Shown here: positions 8,426-16,649 of the stretch, in pieces
How positions within the stretch are numbered: position 1 is the stretch's first letter
Layout: each line of letters starts with the position of its first letter
Assembly: GCF_009760915.1 (NCBI RefSeq)
Contig: NZ_VIDQ01000045.1
Location: 1-58,569, forward strand
Length of the DNA stretch: 58,569 bases
From: Azohydromonas aeria
Lineage (GTDB): Bacteria > Pseudomonadota > Gammaproteobacteria > Burkholderiales > Burkholderiaceae_C
Direction: 5' to 3'
Program-made: the position numbers and the translations under genes
The notes under the pieces: model-generated
Database searches by the model: none
What the model saw: the letters and a program-made list of their open reading frames with translations, nothing else
What the model was told of the DNA's origin: nothing

Positions 8426-8462
8426 ATTGTTCTGTTTTTATTAACGCCAGCGCAAGAACAAT
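8426..8462. promoter_or_regulatory. Inverted repeat between lysR and dabB
   Basis: Perfect 8-bp arms ATTGTTCT (8426-8433) and AGAACAAT (8455-8462) separated by 21 bases of AT-rich DNA, starting 9 bases upstream of the lysR start codon and ending 81 bases upstream of dabB. Spacing and location are compatible with LysR binding to two half-sites in a divergent promoter; no experimental support is visible. Confidence 0.5.
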
Positions 8463-8543
8463 GAATTTTACGGAAGGCTTGCTCCTGGGCAGAGTCACGG
8501 TCGCGGTGTTGGAACCGAAGGCCGAAATGCGAGGAGAAGCGCA

Positions 8544-10148
8544 ATGACCACGGCATCGACCGAAGTTGTCTCCCTGGCTGGCTGGCACGTGCTGCTGGTG
8601 CTGCTGCCGGCGCTGGCCGCGGCGCTGGGCGCGCTGGCGCTGGCCGCGGGCCGGCGCACCGTGTCGCCGCAGGCGGCCTGGCGCGTGGCGCAGGGCAGCC
8701 TGCTGGCCGCGCTGGTGGGCGCGGTGCTGGCGCTGGGCGCGCTGGCGCTGCATGGCGGGGGGACCGGATGGGGCCTGCGGGCGGATCTGCCCGGGGTGCT
8801 GGTGGCGCTGCTGGTGTGCTGCGTCGGCGCGGTGATCGTGCGCTTCTGCCCGGCCTACCTGGCCGGCGAGCGCGGCGAGACCGGGGCGGCGCGGCGGCTG
8901 CTGGCGGTGCTGGCCGCGGCGCTGGTGGTGGCCGTGGCCGACCACCTGCTGCTGCTGGCGCTGGCCTGGGCCGGCTGCGGCCTGGCCATGCAGGGGCTGC
9001 TGGGCTTCTACGCCGAGCGGCCCGCGGCGCGCCGCGCGGCGGCCAAGCATTTCGTGATGGCGCGCGCGGCGGACCTGTGCATGGCCGGCGCGCTGCTGCT
9101 GCTGGCGCTGTCGCCGGGCGGCTGGCGCATCGGCGAGCTGCAGGCCTGGGCCGCGCAGTCCGGCACGCTGCCCGGCGAAGTGCAGGCGGCCGTGGTGCTG
9201 GTGGCGCTGGCGGCCGTGCTGCGCTGCGCGCTGATGCCCTTCCACGGCTGGCTGATCCAGGTGATGGAGGCGCCCACGCCGGTGTCGGCGCTGCTGCATG
9301 CCGGGGTGGTCAACCTCGGCGGCCTGGTGCTCATCCGCCTGGCGCCGCTGGTGGAGCAGACGCTGGCGGCTCAGGCGCTGCTGGTGGCGGCCGGCACGCT
9401 CACGGCCGTGCTTGCGGCGCTGGTGATGAGCACGCGCGTGAGCATCAAGGTGGCGCTGGCCTGGTCCACCTGCGCGCAGATGGGCTTCATGCTGCTGCAG
9501 TGCGGCCTGGGGCTGTGGCCGCTGGCGCTGCTGCACCTGGTGGCGCATTCGCTCTACAAGGCGCATGCCTTCCTGCGCACCGGCAGCGTGGTGCAGGCGG
9601 TGCAGCTGCGGCGCCTGGGCCCGGCCGATGCGCCGGCCAGCCCGGCGCGGCTGTTCATGGGCGCGGCGCTGGGCCTGGGCCTGGCCGCGGCCGCGGGCTG
9701 GGTGGCCGGCATGGACGCCGGCTCGCCGCCGGCGCAGTGGGTGATGGCCGGCATCCTGGCGCTGGCGCTCACGCCGCTGCTGCAGCCGCAGGCGGCCCAG
9801 GGCTGGCGCTGGGCCGTCTCCGCGCTGGGCGCGCTGGCGCTGGCCATCGCCGGTTTCGGGCTGCACCACCTGCTGGGCGCCTGGATGCCGTCCGGCGCGC
9901 CGGCCGCCGCGCCGCTGTGGGCCGGCGTGGCGCTGGCGATGGCGGGCCTGTTCGCGCTGCAGTGCGTGCTCGCGGCCTGGCCGCGGGGCGCGCTGGCGCG
10001 CCGGCTGTACCCGTGGTGCTGGGGCGGGCTGTTCCTGGACGAGGCACTGAGCCGCTGGCTGTGGCCGGCGCGTGCCGCGCGCATCGCGCCGCCGCGCCCG
10101 CGGCCCGTGAGGGCGCTCAAGCCCGCCACCACCACCGGAGGCCGCTGA
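8544..10148 (+). CDS. dabB: DabB, membrane subunit of the DAB inorganic-carbon pump
   Basis: A 534-residue, strongly hydrophobic NuoL/MrpA-type proton-channel protein with roughly 12-14 membrane segments. The signature LMPFHGWLIQVMEAPTPVSALLHAG (around residues 230-255) and LAHLVAHSLYKAHAFL-like block near 330-350 identify the Proton_antipo_M family. With DabA, this protein forms the DAB system, thought to use a cation gradient to drive energy-coupled CO2 hydration to bicarbonate. It is followed immediately by dabA: stop and start share one base (TGATG), indicating translational coupling. AGGAGAAGC precedes the ATG. Neighbouring lysR is divergent. No other complex-I genes are present, which rules out a Nuo operon. 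Confidence 0.88.
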   Translation: MTTASTEVVSLAGWHVLLVLLPALAAALGALALAAGRRTVSPQAAWRVAQGSLLAALVGAVLALGALALHGGGTGWGLRADLPGVLVALLVCCVGAVIVRFCPAYLAGERGETGAARRLLAVLAAALVVAVADHLLLLALAWAGCGLAMQGLLGFYAERPAARRAAAKHFVMARAADLCMAGALLLLALSPGGWRIGELQAWAAQSGTLPGEVQAAVVLVALAAVLRCALMPFHGWLIQVMEAPTPVSALLHAGVVNLGGLVLIRLAPLVEQTLAAQALLVAAGTLTAVLAALVMSTRVSIKVALAWSTCAQMGFMLLQCGLGLWPLALLHLVAHSLYKAHAFLRTGSVVQAVQLRRLGPADAPASPARLFMGAALGLGLAAAAGWVAGMDAGSPPAQWVMAGILALALTPLLQPQAAQGWRWAVSALGALALAIAGFGLHHLLGAWMPSGAPAAAPLWAGVALAMAGLFALQCVLAAWPRGALARRLYPWCWGGLFLDEALSRWLWPARAARIAPPRPRPVRALKPATTTGGR

Positions 10149-12607
10149 TGGAGCACCAGTCCCATTCCGAAGTGCAGCAGGCCGATGCGCTGGCCGGCCA
10201 CGTCGCCGCCGCCTGCGCGCGCATCGCGCCGACCTGGCCGCTGGACCAGTTCATCGCCGTCAATCCCTTCCTGGGCTGGAGCGACCTGCCCATGCCGCGC
10301 GCCGCGGCCGAGCTGGGCGTGCTGTGCGGCACCCGGCTGACGATGCAGCGGCGCTGGTACCGGGAGCAGTTCATGCAGCGCCGCTTCGGCACCGAGCACC
10401 TGGAAGCGGTGGCCGCCCGCGGCGACGCCGGCTTCACGGCCGCGCAGCTGGCGGCCGCGCTCGACGACACGGCGGCGCCGGTCGAGCGCGTCGCGCTGAT
10501 GAGCGACCTGTGCGACACCGGCGAGCCGCCGCCGGGCGGCCTTACCTGGACCGAGCTGCTGACGCACCAGCTCGGCCAGCATTGCGCGGCGTTCTTCGAT
10601 GCCGGCCAGGCGCGCTGGCGGCTGGATGCCGCTGAAGAAGGCCTGTACGCGAGCTGGCGCCGCGCGCTGGCCGCGGACCGCGGCATCCCGTGGCGGCAGG
10701 GCCGGCGCGCCGTGGCGGCGCGGCTGCGGGCGCTGCCGGCCGATGCGCGCACGCTCATCGCCGAGGCGCTGGCCGCGCTGGGCTTGCCCGAGGCCGGCCG
10801 CACGGCCTACCTCACGGCGCTGCTGCTGAACGTCAACGGCTGGGCTGCCTGGTGTGCCGGGCTGCGCTGGCGCGCCCGGCTCGCCGGCGCCGTCGACGAC
10901 CACGTCGAGCAGCTGCTGGCGCTGCGCCTGGCCTGGGAGTGGCTGCTGCACGAGGACGCGCTGGGCGGCGTGCCCTGCCTGGCCTGGGCCGCCGGCTGGG
11001 CCGACGTGAGGGAGCATGTCGAGCGCCAGGCCACGGCCGCTCGCATCGACTGGGCGCTGCAGGAGGCCCTGGAGCTGGCGCAGCAGCGGCGCCTGGGCGC
11101 GCTGCTGCTGTCCGCACCGCCGCGCTGCGAGATGGCGCCGCTGGTGCAGGCGGTGTTCTGCATCGACGTGCGCTCCGAGCCGCTGCGCCGCGCCTTCGAG
11201 TCGCTGTCGCCGGCGCTGCACACGCGCGGCTTTGCCGGCTTCTTCGGCCTGCCCATCGCCTACCAGCCCGTGGGCTCGGCGCTGGTGCGGCCGCAACTGC
11301 CGGGCTTGCTGGCGCCCGCGCACGTGGTCAGCGAGGCCGACGAGCCCGCGCCGCTGGCCCAGGCGTGGCGCCGGCACCGGCAGTCGGTGCTGGCCGGGCA
11401 GCGGCGCTGGGACGAGCTGCGTGCCGCGCCGGCCAGCGGCTTCAGCTTCGTCGAGGCCTGCGGGCTGCTCTACGGCGCGCGGCTGCTGGCCGACAGCCTG
11501 CCGTCCACCGCCGCGGCCGAGCGCTGGGAAGACACCGGGCTGCCGCGCGAGGCCCGCGGACGGCTGCCGCGCCTGGCGCTGGCGGATCGCGACCCTGGGG
11601 CGGCCGCGGGGCTGGCGGCGGGCATCCTGCGCGCGATGGGCCTGACCCGGGACTTCGCGCCGCTCGTGCTGCTGGTGGGCCACGGCAGCCAGAGCGCCAA
11701 CAACGCCCACGCGGCCGGGCTGGACTGCGGCGCCTGCGGCGGCCATGCCGGCGAGGTCAATGCCCGGGTGCTGGCCGCGCTGCTCAATGCGCCGGCCGTG
11801 CGCCAGGCGCTGCGCGAGCAGTACGCCATCGACATCCCGGCGGAAACCCATGTCCTGCCGGCGCTGCACAACACCACCACCGAGGACGTGGTGCTGTTCG
11901 ACACCGAGGCCTTGCCCGAAGCGCGCCAGGGCGTGCTGCCGGCGCTGCGCCACTGGCTGGCGCAGGCCGGGCACCAGGTGCGCGCCGAGCGCGCCGCGGC
12001 GCTGGGGCTGCAGGCGCTCGCGGACAAGCCCGAGGCGCTGGCGCAGGCCATGCGCCGCCGCGCCAACGACTGGTCGCAACCGCGCCCGGAGTGGGGGCTG
12101 GCGGGCAACGCGGCGCTGATCGTCGCGCCGCGCGAGCGCAGCCGCGGGCTGCACCTGGGCGGGCGCTGCTTCCTGCACGACTACGACCCCGACCAGGACG
12201 CCGATGGCACGACGCTCGCGCTGATCATGACCGCGCCCATGGTCGTGGCCGGCTGGATCAACCTGCAGTACTACGCCAGCACCGTCGACAACCGGCGCTG
12301 GGGCAGCGGCAACAAGACGCTGCACAACGTGGTGGGCGGCGGCATCGGCGTGTTCGAGGGCAATGGTGGCGACCTGCGCATCGGGCTGCCGCTGCAGTCG
12401 CTGCAGGACGCGCAGGGGCTGCGCCACGAGCCGCTGCGCCTGGCTGTGTTCATCGAGGCGCCGCGTGGGCGCATCGAGGCCGTGCTGGCGGACCACGCCG
12501 GCGTGCGCGACCTGGTGAGCCACGGCTGGCTGCACCTGCTACGGCTGGACCCCGAGGCGCGCTGCGTCGAGCAGTGGTGCCGGGGGGAGTGGATCGCCGT
12601 GTCCTGA
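10148..12607 (+). CDS. dabA: DabA, beta-carbonic-anhydrase-like subunit of the DAB pump
   Basis: An 819-residue DUF2309 protein starting MEHQSHSE. DabA has a beta-carbonic-anhydrase-like zinc site; the expected ligands are all visible: Cys338 and Asp340 in VFCIDVRSEPLRR with Arg342, and His512 (LLVGHGSQS) and Cys527 (GLDCGACGG). The Cys-Asp spacing of 2 and His-Cys spacing of 15 match what I recall for the Halothiobacillus protein. It works peripherally with DabB to trap CO2 as cytosolic bicarbonate. The frame remains open upstream through dabB, but the ATG overlapping the dabB stop is the natural start. Length agrees with the family. Such systems occur in autotrophs and in heterotrophs lacking enough carbonic anhydrase. 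Confidence 0.92.
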   Translation: MEHQSHSEVQQADALAGHVAAACARIAPTWPLDQFIAVNPFLGWSDLPMPRAAAELGVLCGTRLTMQRRWYREQFMQRRFGTEHLEAVAARGDAGFTAAQLAAALDDTAAPVERVALMSDLCDTGEPPPGGLTWTELLTHQLGQHCAAFFDAGQARWRLDAAEEGLYASWRRALAADRGIPWRQGRRAVAARLRALPADARTLIAEALAALGLPEAGRTAYLTALLLNVNGWAAWCAGLRWRARLAGAVDDHVEQLLALRLAWEWLLHEDALGGVPCLAWAAGWADVREHVERQATAARIDWALQEALELAQQRRLGALLLSAPPRCEMAPLVQAVFCIDVRSEPLRRAFESLSPALHTRGFAGFFGLPIAYQPVGSALVRPQLPGLLAPAHVVSEADEPAPLAQAWRRHRQSVLAGQRRWDELRAAPASGFSFVEACGLLYGARLLADSLPSTAAAERWEDTGLPREARGRLPRLALADRDPGAAAGLAAGILRAMGLTRDFAPLVLLVGHGSQSANNAHAAGLDCGACGGHAGEVNARVLAALLNAPAVRQALREQYAIDIPAETHVLPALHNTTTEDVVLFDTEALPEARQGVLPALRHWLAQAGHQVRAERAAALGLQALADKPEALAQAMRRRANDWSQPRPEWGLAGNAALIVAPRERSRGLHLGGRCFLHDYDPDQDADGTTLALIMTAPMVVAGWINLQYYASTVDNRRWGSGNKTLHNVVGGGIGVFEGNGGDLRIGLPLQSLQDAQGLRHEPLRLAVFIEAPRGRIEAVLADHAGVRDLVSHGWLHLLRLDPEARCVEQWCRGEWIAVS

Positions 12608-12660
12608 GGAGGCGGGGGCGCGCGGGCTTCACCGCGCCGCGATGGCCCTGCATTAAGCAT

Positions 12661-12710
12661 TGCCATCCACTTGGATGGTGAGCGGATGGCATGGGGAAGG
12701 CATAGGATGG
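12661..12710. promoter_or_regulatory. Phased GGATGG repeats and inverted repeat upstream of copG-type gene
   Basis: TGCCATCC (12661-12668) is the exact inverse of GGATGGCA (12684-12691), and GGATGG recurs at 12673, 12684 and 12705, spaced 11 and 21 bases apart, i.e. one and two helical turns. This is the arrangement expected of an RHH-regulator operator with cooperative dimer binding. It lies 5-54 bases upstream of the start codon of a CopG-family gene, so autoregulation is inferred. Confidence 0.6.
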
Positions 12711-12714
12711 CCGC

Positions 12715-13137
12715 ATGCCAGCCCGAAGCGCCACTGCCGTCCCCGTCGCGAAGTCCACCGACGAGAAGATCACCATCAACCTCGGCGTCGTCGATCTGGG
12801 ACAGATCGACCTGCTGGTGCAGGAAGGCTTCTACGCCAACCGCACCGACCTGATCCGCACGGCCATCCGCAACCAGCTGGCGGCGCATGCCGAGGCGGTG
12901 AAGCAGGTGGTGGCGCGCAAGACGCTGGTGCTGGGCATCCAGCATTTCTCGGCCGAGGACCTGCGCGCGGTGCAGGCGGCCGGCGAGCGGCTGCAGATCC
13001 GCGTGCTGGGGCTGGCCAGCATCGGCCCCGACGTTTCACCCGAGCTTGCCCTGGCCACCATCGACTCGCTCGTGGTGCTAGGCGTGCTCCAGGCCAGTCC
13101 CGCGGTCAAGGCCGCGCTGGCCTCCCGGATGCGCTGA
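12715..13137 (+). CDS. CopG/RHH-family transcriptional regulator
   Basis: A 140-residue protein. Residues 17-60 (KITINLGVVDLGQIDLLVQ ... YANRTDLIRTAIRNQLAAH) form a ribbon-helix-helix DNA-binding motif: a short beta strand followed by two helices with the conserved R-TDLIR-AIR pattern. The C-terminal 75 residues have VLGIQHFSAEDL and IRVLGLASIG, likely an accessory oligomerisation or ligand domain. The gene is 35 bases upstream of a PHB-depolymerase-family esterase and the two are probably cotranscribed. GGATGG repeats in its own promoter suggest it represses itself and the esterase. It could control polyhydroxyalkanoate or polyester degradation, but nothing in the sequence proves that. Confidence 0.8.
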   Translation: MPARSATAVPVAKSTDEKITINLGVVDLGQIDLLVQEGFYANRTDLIRTAIRNQLAAHAEAVKQVVARKTLVLGIQHFSAEDLRAVQAAGERLQIRVLGLASIGPDVSPELALATIDSLVVLGVLQASPAVKAALASRMR

Positions 13138-13172
13138 CAGCCAGCGTTCCACCCTCCCCACAGGAATTCCCA

Positions 13173-14576
13173 ATGAACTCTGCCTTTCAGCAGGCCATGG
13201 CCGAGGCCACGCGCCTCACGCGCGCCGGCGATCTCCAGGGCGCCACGGCGCTGATTCAATCCGCGCTGGCCGGGCAGGCGCCGCCCGCCGCCGCGCGCAC
13301 GGCGCCGAGCCGGGGCGCGGACGTGGTCGACGTCGAGGCGCGCGTCCTCGACGACGGCGCGCTTGCGTTGCCGCTCGCGGATGCGCCGGCCCGGCCGGCC
13401 CCCGAAGCACGGGCCGAGGCCGTGGCGGCGCCCGCCGCGCCGCCGCGCCGGGCCGAGGGCGGCATCCGCTCGAAGCTGTCGCGCCTGGCCGATGCCTTGT
13501 CCCGGGTGTCGCGCGGCCCGAAGCGCCCGCCGGGCGAGCCCGATGCGGCGCCGGACCAGGCCCCGGCGCCGGCGGCAGCGCCTGCGAGCACCGTCCCGGA
13601 CAGCTTCGTGGACGGCACCCACACCGAGGCCGGCCTCACGCGCCAGTACAAGCTCTACGTGCCCCCGGCGCGCCATGGCGCCGGGCTGCCGCTGGTGGTG
13701 ATGCTGCACGGCTGCACCCAGCATCCCGACGACTTCGCCGCCGGCACCGGCATGAACGACGCGGCGCGCGAGCAGGGCTTCTTCGTGCTCTACCCGGCGC
13801 AGGCCCAGAAGGCGAACCCCCAGCGCTGCTGGAACTGGTTCAAGCACAACCACCAGGCGCGCGGCCGTGGCGAGCCGGCGCTGCTGGCGGGCATGACGCG
13901 CGCCGTGATGGCGCGCCACGGTATCGATCCGCAGCGGGTGTACGTCGCCGGGCTGTCCGCGGGCGGGGCGATGGCGGCCATCCTGGGCGACACCTATCCC
14001 GACCTGTTCGCCGCCGTGGGCGTGCACTCGGGCCTGCCCGCCGGCGCCGCGCGCGATCTGCCCTCGGCGCTGGCGGCGATGCAGGGCGCGGCGCCGGGCG
14101 CCGGCCCTGCCGGCATGCCGGGCCTGAAAGACCTGCACGGCCTGGCCGACCTGCCCGGGATGTCGCGCCTGGCCGACCTGCCCGGCCTGGCCGACCTCGA
14201 AGGCCTGGACGGTGGGCAGCCCGTCCACGCCGAGGAGCCCGCGCCCGCCGGCCCAATGCCGCCGACCATCGTCTTCCACGGCGACCAGGACGGCACCGTG
14301 CACCCGTCCAACGGCGAGCGGGCGCTGAACGCGTGCACCGACGCCGCGGCCGCGACGGACACGGAGCGCGGACGCAGCCGCGGCGGCCGCAGCTACACCC
14401 GGCGCGTCTGGCGCGACGCGGCCGGGCAGCCGCGGGCCGAGCACTGGACGGTGCACGGCGCCGGCCATGCGTGGTCGGGCGGCCACCGTGCCGGCTCCTA
14501 CACCGACGCCGCCGGCCCGGAAGCCACCGAGGCGATGCTGCGCTTCTTCCGCGCGCAGCGGCTGCGCCGCACTTAA
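13173..14576 (+). CDS. PHB-depolymerase-family esterase with low-complexity insertion
   Basis: A 467-residue esterase of the Esterase_phb/LpqC type. The N-terminal 150 residues are Ala/Pro-rich linker; the catalytic domain begins at about 155 (QYKLYVPP) with the oxyanion strand VVMLHGCTQHPDDF, the lipase box GLSAGGAM (Ser262), VFHGDQDGTVHP carrying the acid, and the late His in HGAGHAWSGG. No classical signal peptide is apparent, so an intracellular role is more likely. Residues 317-347 hold an unusual Leu/Asp/Gly repeat (LADLPG-like) inserted between the GVHSG strand and the acid strand. ATG 13173 follows AGGAATTCCCA. The stop overlaps that of rhlE on the other strand (TTAA). Substrate (PHA, short polyester, xylan ester) is unknown. 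Confidence 0.8.
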   Translation: MNSAFQQAMAEATRLTRAGDLQGATALIQSALAGQAPPAAARTAPSRGADVVDVEARVLDDGALALPLADAPARPAPEARAEAVAAPAAPPRRAEGGIRSKLSRLADALSRVSRGPKRPPGEPDAAPDQAPAPAAAPASTVPDSFVDGTHTEAGLTRQYKLYVPPARHGAGLPLVVMLHGCTQHPDDFAAGTGMNDAAREQGFFVLYPAQAQKANPQRCWNWFKHNHQARGRGEPALLAGMTRAVMARHGIDPQRVYVAGLSAGGAMAAILGDTYPDLFAAVGVHSGLPAGAARDLPSALAAMQGAAPGAGPAGMPGLKDLHGLADLPGMSRLADLPGLADLEGLDGGQPVHAEEPAPAGPMPPTIVFHGDQDGTVHPSNGERALNACTDAAAATDTERGRSRGGRSYTRRVWRDAAGQPRAEHWTVHGAGHAWSGGHRAGSYTDAAGPEATEAMLRFFRAQRLRRT

Positions 14577-15850
14577 GCCTTCGGCGCCGGGTCCGCGGCC
14601 GACGCCGCGGCGTCGGCTGCGGCGGCCTCGCGCGCCTTGTCCTTCCTGCTCTTGCGCCGGCCCTTGATGCCGCCGCCATCAGGCGACACGGGCTGGGCGG
14701 GCGCCAGCGCCGGGTCGGGCTCGAAGCCGGCGATGCGCTCGCGCGGCACGCGCTGCTGCTGGCGCTTCTCGATGAGCCGGAAATGGCCCTCGGACTCCGG
14801 CGTGACGAAGCTGACGGCTACGCCGGTCTCCCCGGCGCGGCCGGTGCGGCCGATGCGGTGCGTGTAGTCGGCCGCCGCGCGCGGCAGGTCATAGTTCAGC
14901 ACCGCGGGCAGGCCGACGACGTCCAGGCCCCGCGCCGCCAGGTCGGTGGCCACCAGCACCCGGACCCGGCCGGCGCGGAAGTCGCCCAGCACCATGCGCC
15001 GCCGGCCCTGTGCCTGCTGCCCGTGCAGCGCGGCCGCGGCGATGCCGGCGCGCTGCAGCTTCTCGGCCACGTGCTCCGTGGCGTACTGCGTGGCCACGAA
15101 CACCAGCAGCCGCGGCCAGCCGTGCTGCTCGATCAGGTGGCGCAGCAGCGGCGTGCGCCGCGCCGCGTCCACCTCGATGGCGCGCTGCTCGATGGCGGGC
15201 CGGGCCTCGGCCTCGGCCGGCAGCTCGATGCGCAGCGGCTCGTGCAGCAGCCCGGCCACCAGCGCCTGCACCGCCGCGGGGTAGGTGGCGCTGAAGCAGA
15301 GGTTCTGTCTTCGCCGTGGCAGCAGGTCCAGGATGCGCGCAAGCTCCTCGGCAAAGCCCAGGTCGAGCAGCCGGTCGGCCTCGTCGAGCACCAGCGTCTG
15401 CACGGTCGAGAGCCGCAGCGCGTTGTGCCCGACCACGTCGAGCAGCCGGCCCGGCGTGGCCACCACGATGTCGGCGCCGCCGCGCAAGCCCATGAGCTGC
15501 GGGTTGATCGACACGCCGCCGAAGAGCACGGCAATGCGCAGCCTCGGCTGCAGCGGCCGGGCCAGTTCCTGCAGCACCGTGCCGACCTGCTCGGCCAGCT
15601 CGCGCGTGGGCACGAGCACCAGGCCCAGCAGCGCATGGCCGCCCGGCTGCGCGTGCCGCTGCGCCTGCATCAGCAGCGGCAACGAGAAGGCGACCGTCTT
15701 GCCGGAGCCGGTGGGCGCCTGCGCCTGCAGGTCGCGGCCCTGGAGCGCGGCGGGAATGGCCTCGGCCTGGATCGGCGTGGGCGCCGCATGGCCGCGCTCG
15801 TGAAGGGCGCGAAGCAAGGCAGGGCTCAGGCCCAGGGAATCGAATGACAT
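14573..15850 (-). CDS. rhlE: DEAD-box RNA helicase, RhlE type
   Basis: A 425-residue DEAD-box ATPase. Motifs in order: Q motif TPIQAEAIPAAL, motif I APTGSGKT, Ia PTRELAEQ, Ib TPGRLLD, II VLDEADRLLDLGF, III FSATYP, then the RecA2 motifs VFVATQ, VATDLAARGLD and VI HRIGRTGRAGE. The basic C-terminal tail with KGRRKSRKDK and an Ala-rich end is typical of RhlE. These enzymes unwind RNA in ribosome assembly or RNA turnover. The ATG at 15850 gives the family start MSFDSLGLSP; the longer upstream frame is not supported. Convergent with the esterase gene: the two stop codons share the TTAA tetranucleotide. Confidence 0.9.
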   Translation of the reverse strand: MSFDSLGLSPALLRALHERGHAAPTPIQAEAIPAALQGRDLQAQAPTGSGKTVAFSLPLLMQAQRHAQPGGHALLGLVLVPTRELAEQVGTVLQELARPLQPRLRIAVLFGGVSINPQLMGLRGGADIVVATPGRLLDVVGHNALRLSTVQTLVLDEADRLLDLGFAEELARILDLLPRRRQNLCFSATYPAAVQALVAGLLHEPLRIELPAEAEARPAIEQRAIEVDAARRTPLLRHLIEQHGWPRLLVFVATQYATEHVAEKLQRAGIAAAALHGQQAQGRRRMVLGDFRAGRVRVLVATDLAARGLDVVGLPAVLNYDLPRAAADYTHRIGRTGRAGETGVAVSFVTPESEGHFRLIEKRQQQRVPRERIAGFEPDPALAPAQPVSPDGGGIKGRRKSRKDKAREAAAADAAASAADPAPKA

Positions 15851-16137
15851 GGACGGACACTTCGGGCCGCGACGGCGCGGCACAGCAACGGGGCCGGTAT
15901 TGTCCGCGCAGCGGCGGTCCCAAGCCCCCGCGCCGGTGCCGCGACCCTGGCCGGCGGCCGGGCAAAACGCACGCGCGGTGCCATCGCGTGCGCCGTCCCG
16001 TGGCGTTGAGGATGCAACCACCACGGCCGAACGCCGGCTGCTGCGCCGCAATCGCCGGGTGGCGTGTTGCCGCGCGGCGGGCTCTGAAAGGCCTTGCCCG
16101 GCCCGCAGGCGCCGGAAGGTGGCACATTAGCCGCCAC
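15851..16137. other. Intergenic region upstream of rhlE
   Basis: 287 bases between the divergent rhlE and the hypothetical gene at 16138. It must contain both promoters; I could not identify convincing -35/-10 boxes or an inverted repeat, and the open frames that cross it look like GC-bias artefacts. Confidence 0.4.
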
Positions 16138-16617
16138 ATGCATATGACTTCCACGCCGCAGTTGCCCCCGTCGCTGACTGCCATCTTCGACCGTTTTGCC
16201 CACGGCTACAGCAGTGCCGGCACGCGATTCACCGACTTTCCCGGCCGCTGGCTGGCTTTCGAGGCCGCCGAGCTGCGCAGCGGCGTGGAGCGGGCACTGC
16301 TCGACATCGAGCCGCCGCGGGACGGCATCCTGGAAGCCAAGGACCGGTTCGATGCCGACGCGATGCAGGCCGCCGGCGCGGGCGTCGAGGTCATCATCGT
16401 GAGCCTGTACCTGGCGCAGCAGTCCATGGTCGTGCGCGGCGCTGGCACGGCCGCCGCTGCCGAGCCGGCGTCGGCGCATCCCATGCTGTCCATCTCGGTG
16501 AGCAGCAGCGAGCAGTCGCTGGGCGTGTCCGGCTACGTGGAGCTCGATGGGCAGGGCGTGCCCGTGCGCGTGGGCCAGCTGCTGCCGCTGTTCAGCCTCA
16601 GCAAGGACATCGCCTAA
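16138..16617 (+). CDS. Hypothetical protein, 159 residues
   Basis: A predicted soluble protein beginning MHMTSTPQLPPSL; ATG at 16144 is an alternative two codons later. It has no signal peptide or membrane segment. The first part is rich in aromatic residues (IFDRFAHGYSSAGTRFTDFPGRWLAFEAAEL), the middle has VEVIIVSLYLAQQSMVV, and the end VELDGQGVPVRVGQLLPLFSL. The composition and codon bias are like genuine neighbours. I do not recognise the family. It stands alone between rhlE (divergent) and a ferredoxin gene about 390 bases downstream and is followed by a strong hairpin. Confidence 0.55.
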   Translation: MHMTSTPQLPPSLTAIFDRFAHGYSSAGTRFTDFPGRWLAFEAAELRSGVERALLDIEPPRDGILEAKDRFDADAMQAAGAGVEVIIVSLYLAQQSMVVRGAGTAAAAEPASAHPMLSISVSSSEQSLGVSGYVELDGQGVPVRVGQLLPLFSLSKDIA

Positions 16618-16626
16618 GCCCTTCAT

Positions 16627-16649
16627 GCCGGCGGCGCCAGGCCGCCGGC
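16627..16649 (+). terminator. Hairpin after the hypothetical gene
   Basis: GCCGGCGGC / GCCGCCGGC, a perfect 9-bp stem with a 5-base loop, 10 bases after the stop codon at 16617. There is no T-tract behind it, so it is a GC-rich 3' stem rather than a textbook intrinsic terminator. Confidence 0.5.

Noticed and set aside
8768..10147. Frame of dabA open upstream through dabB, seemingly a 1279-residue protein
   Set aside because: The upstream part is Ala/Gly/Arg-rich antisense-like translation of dabB in another frame; DabA family starts at the ATG overlapping the dabB stop.
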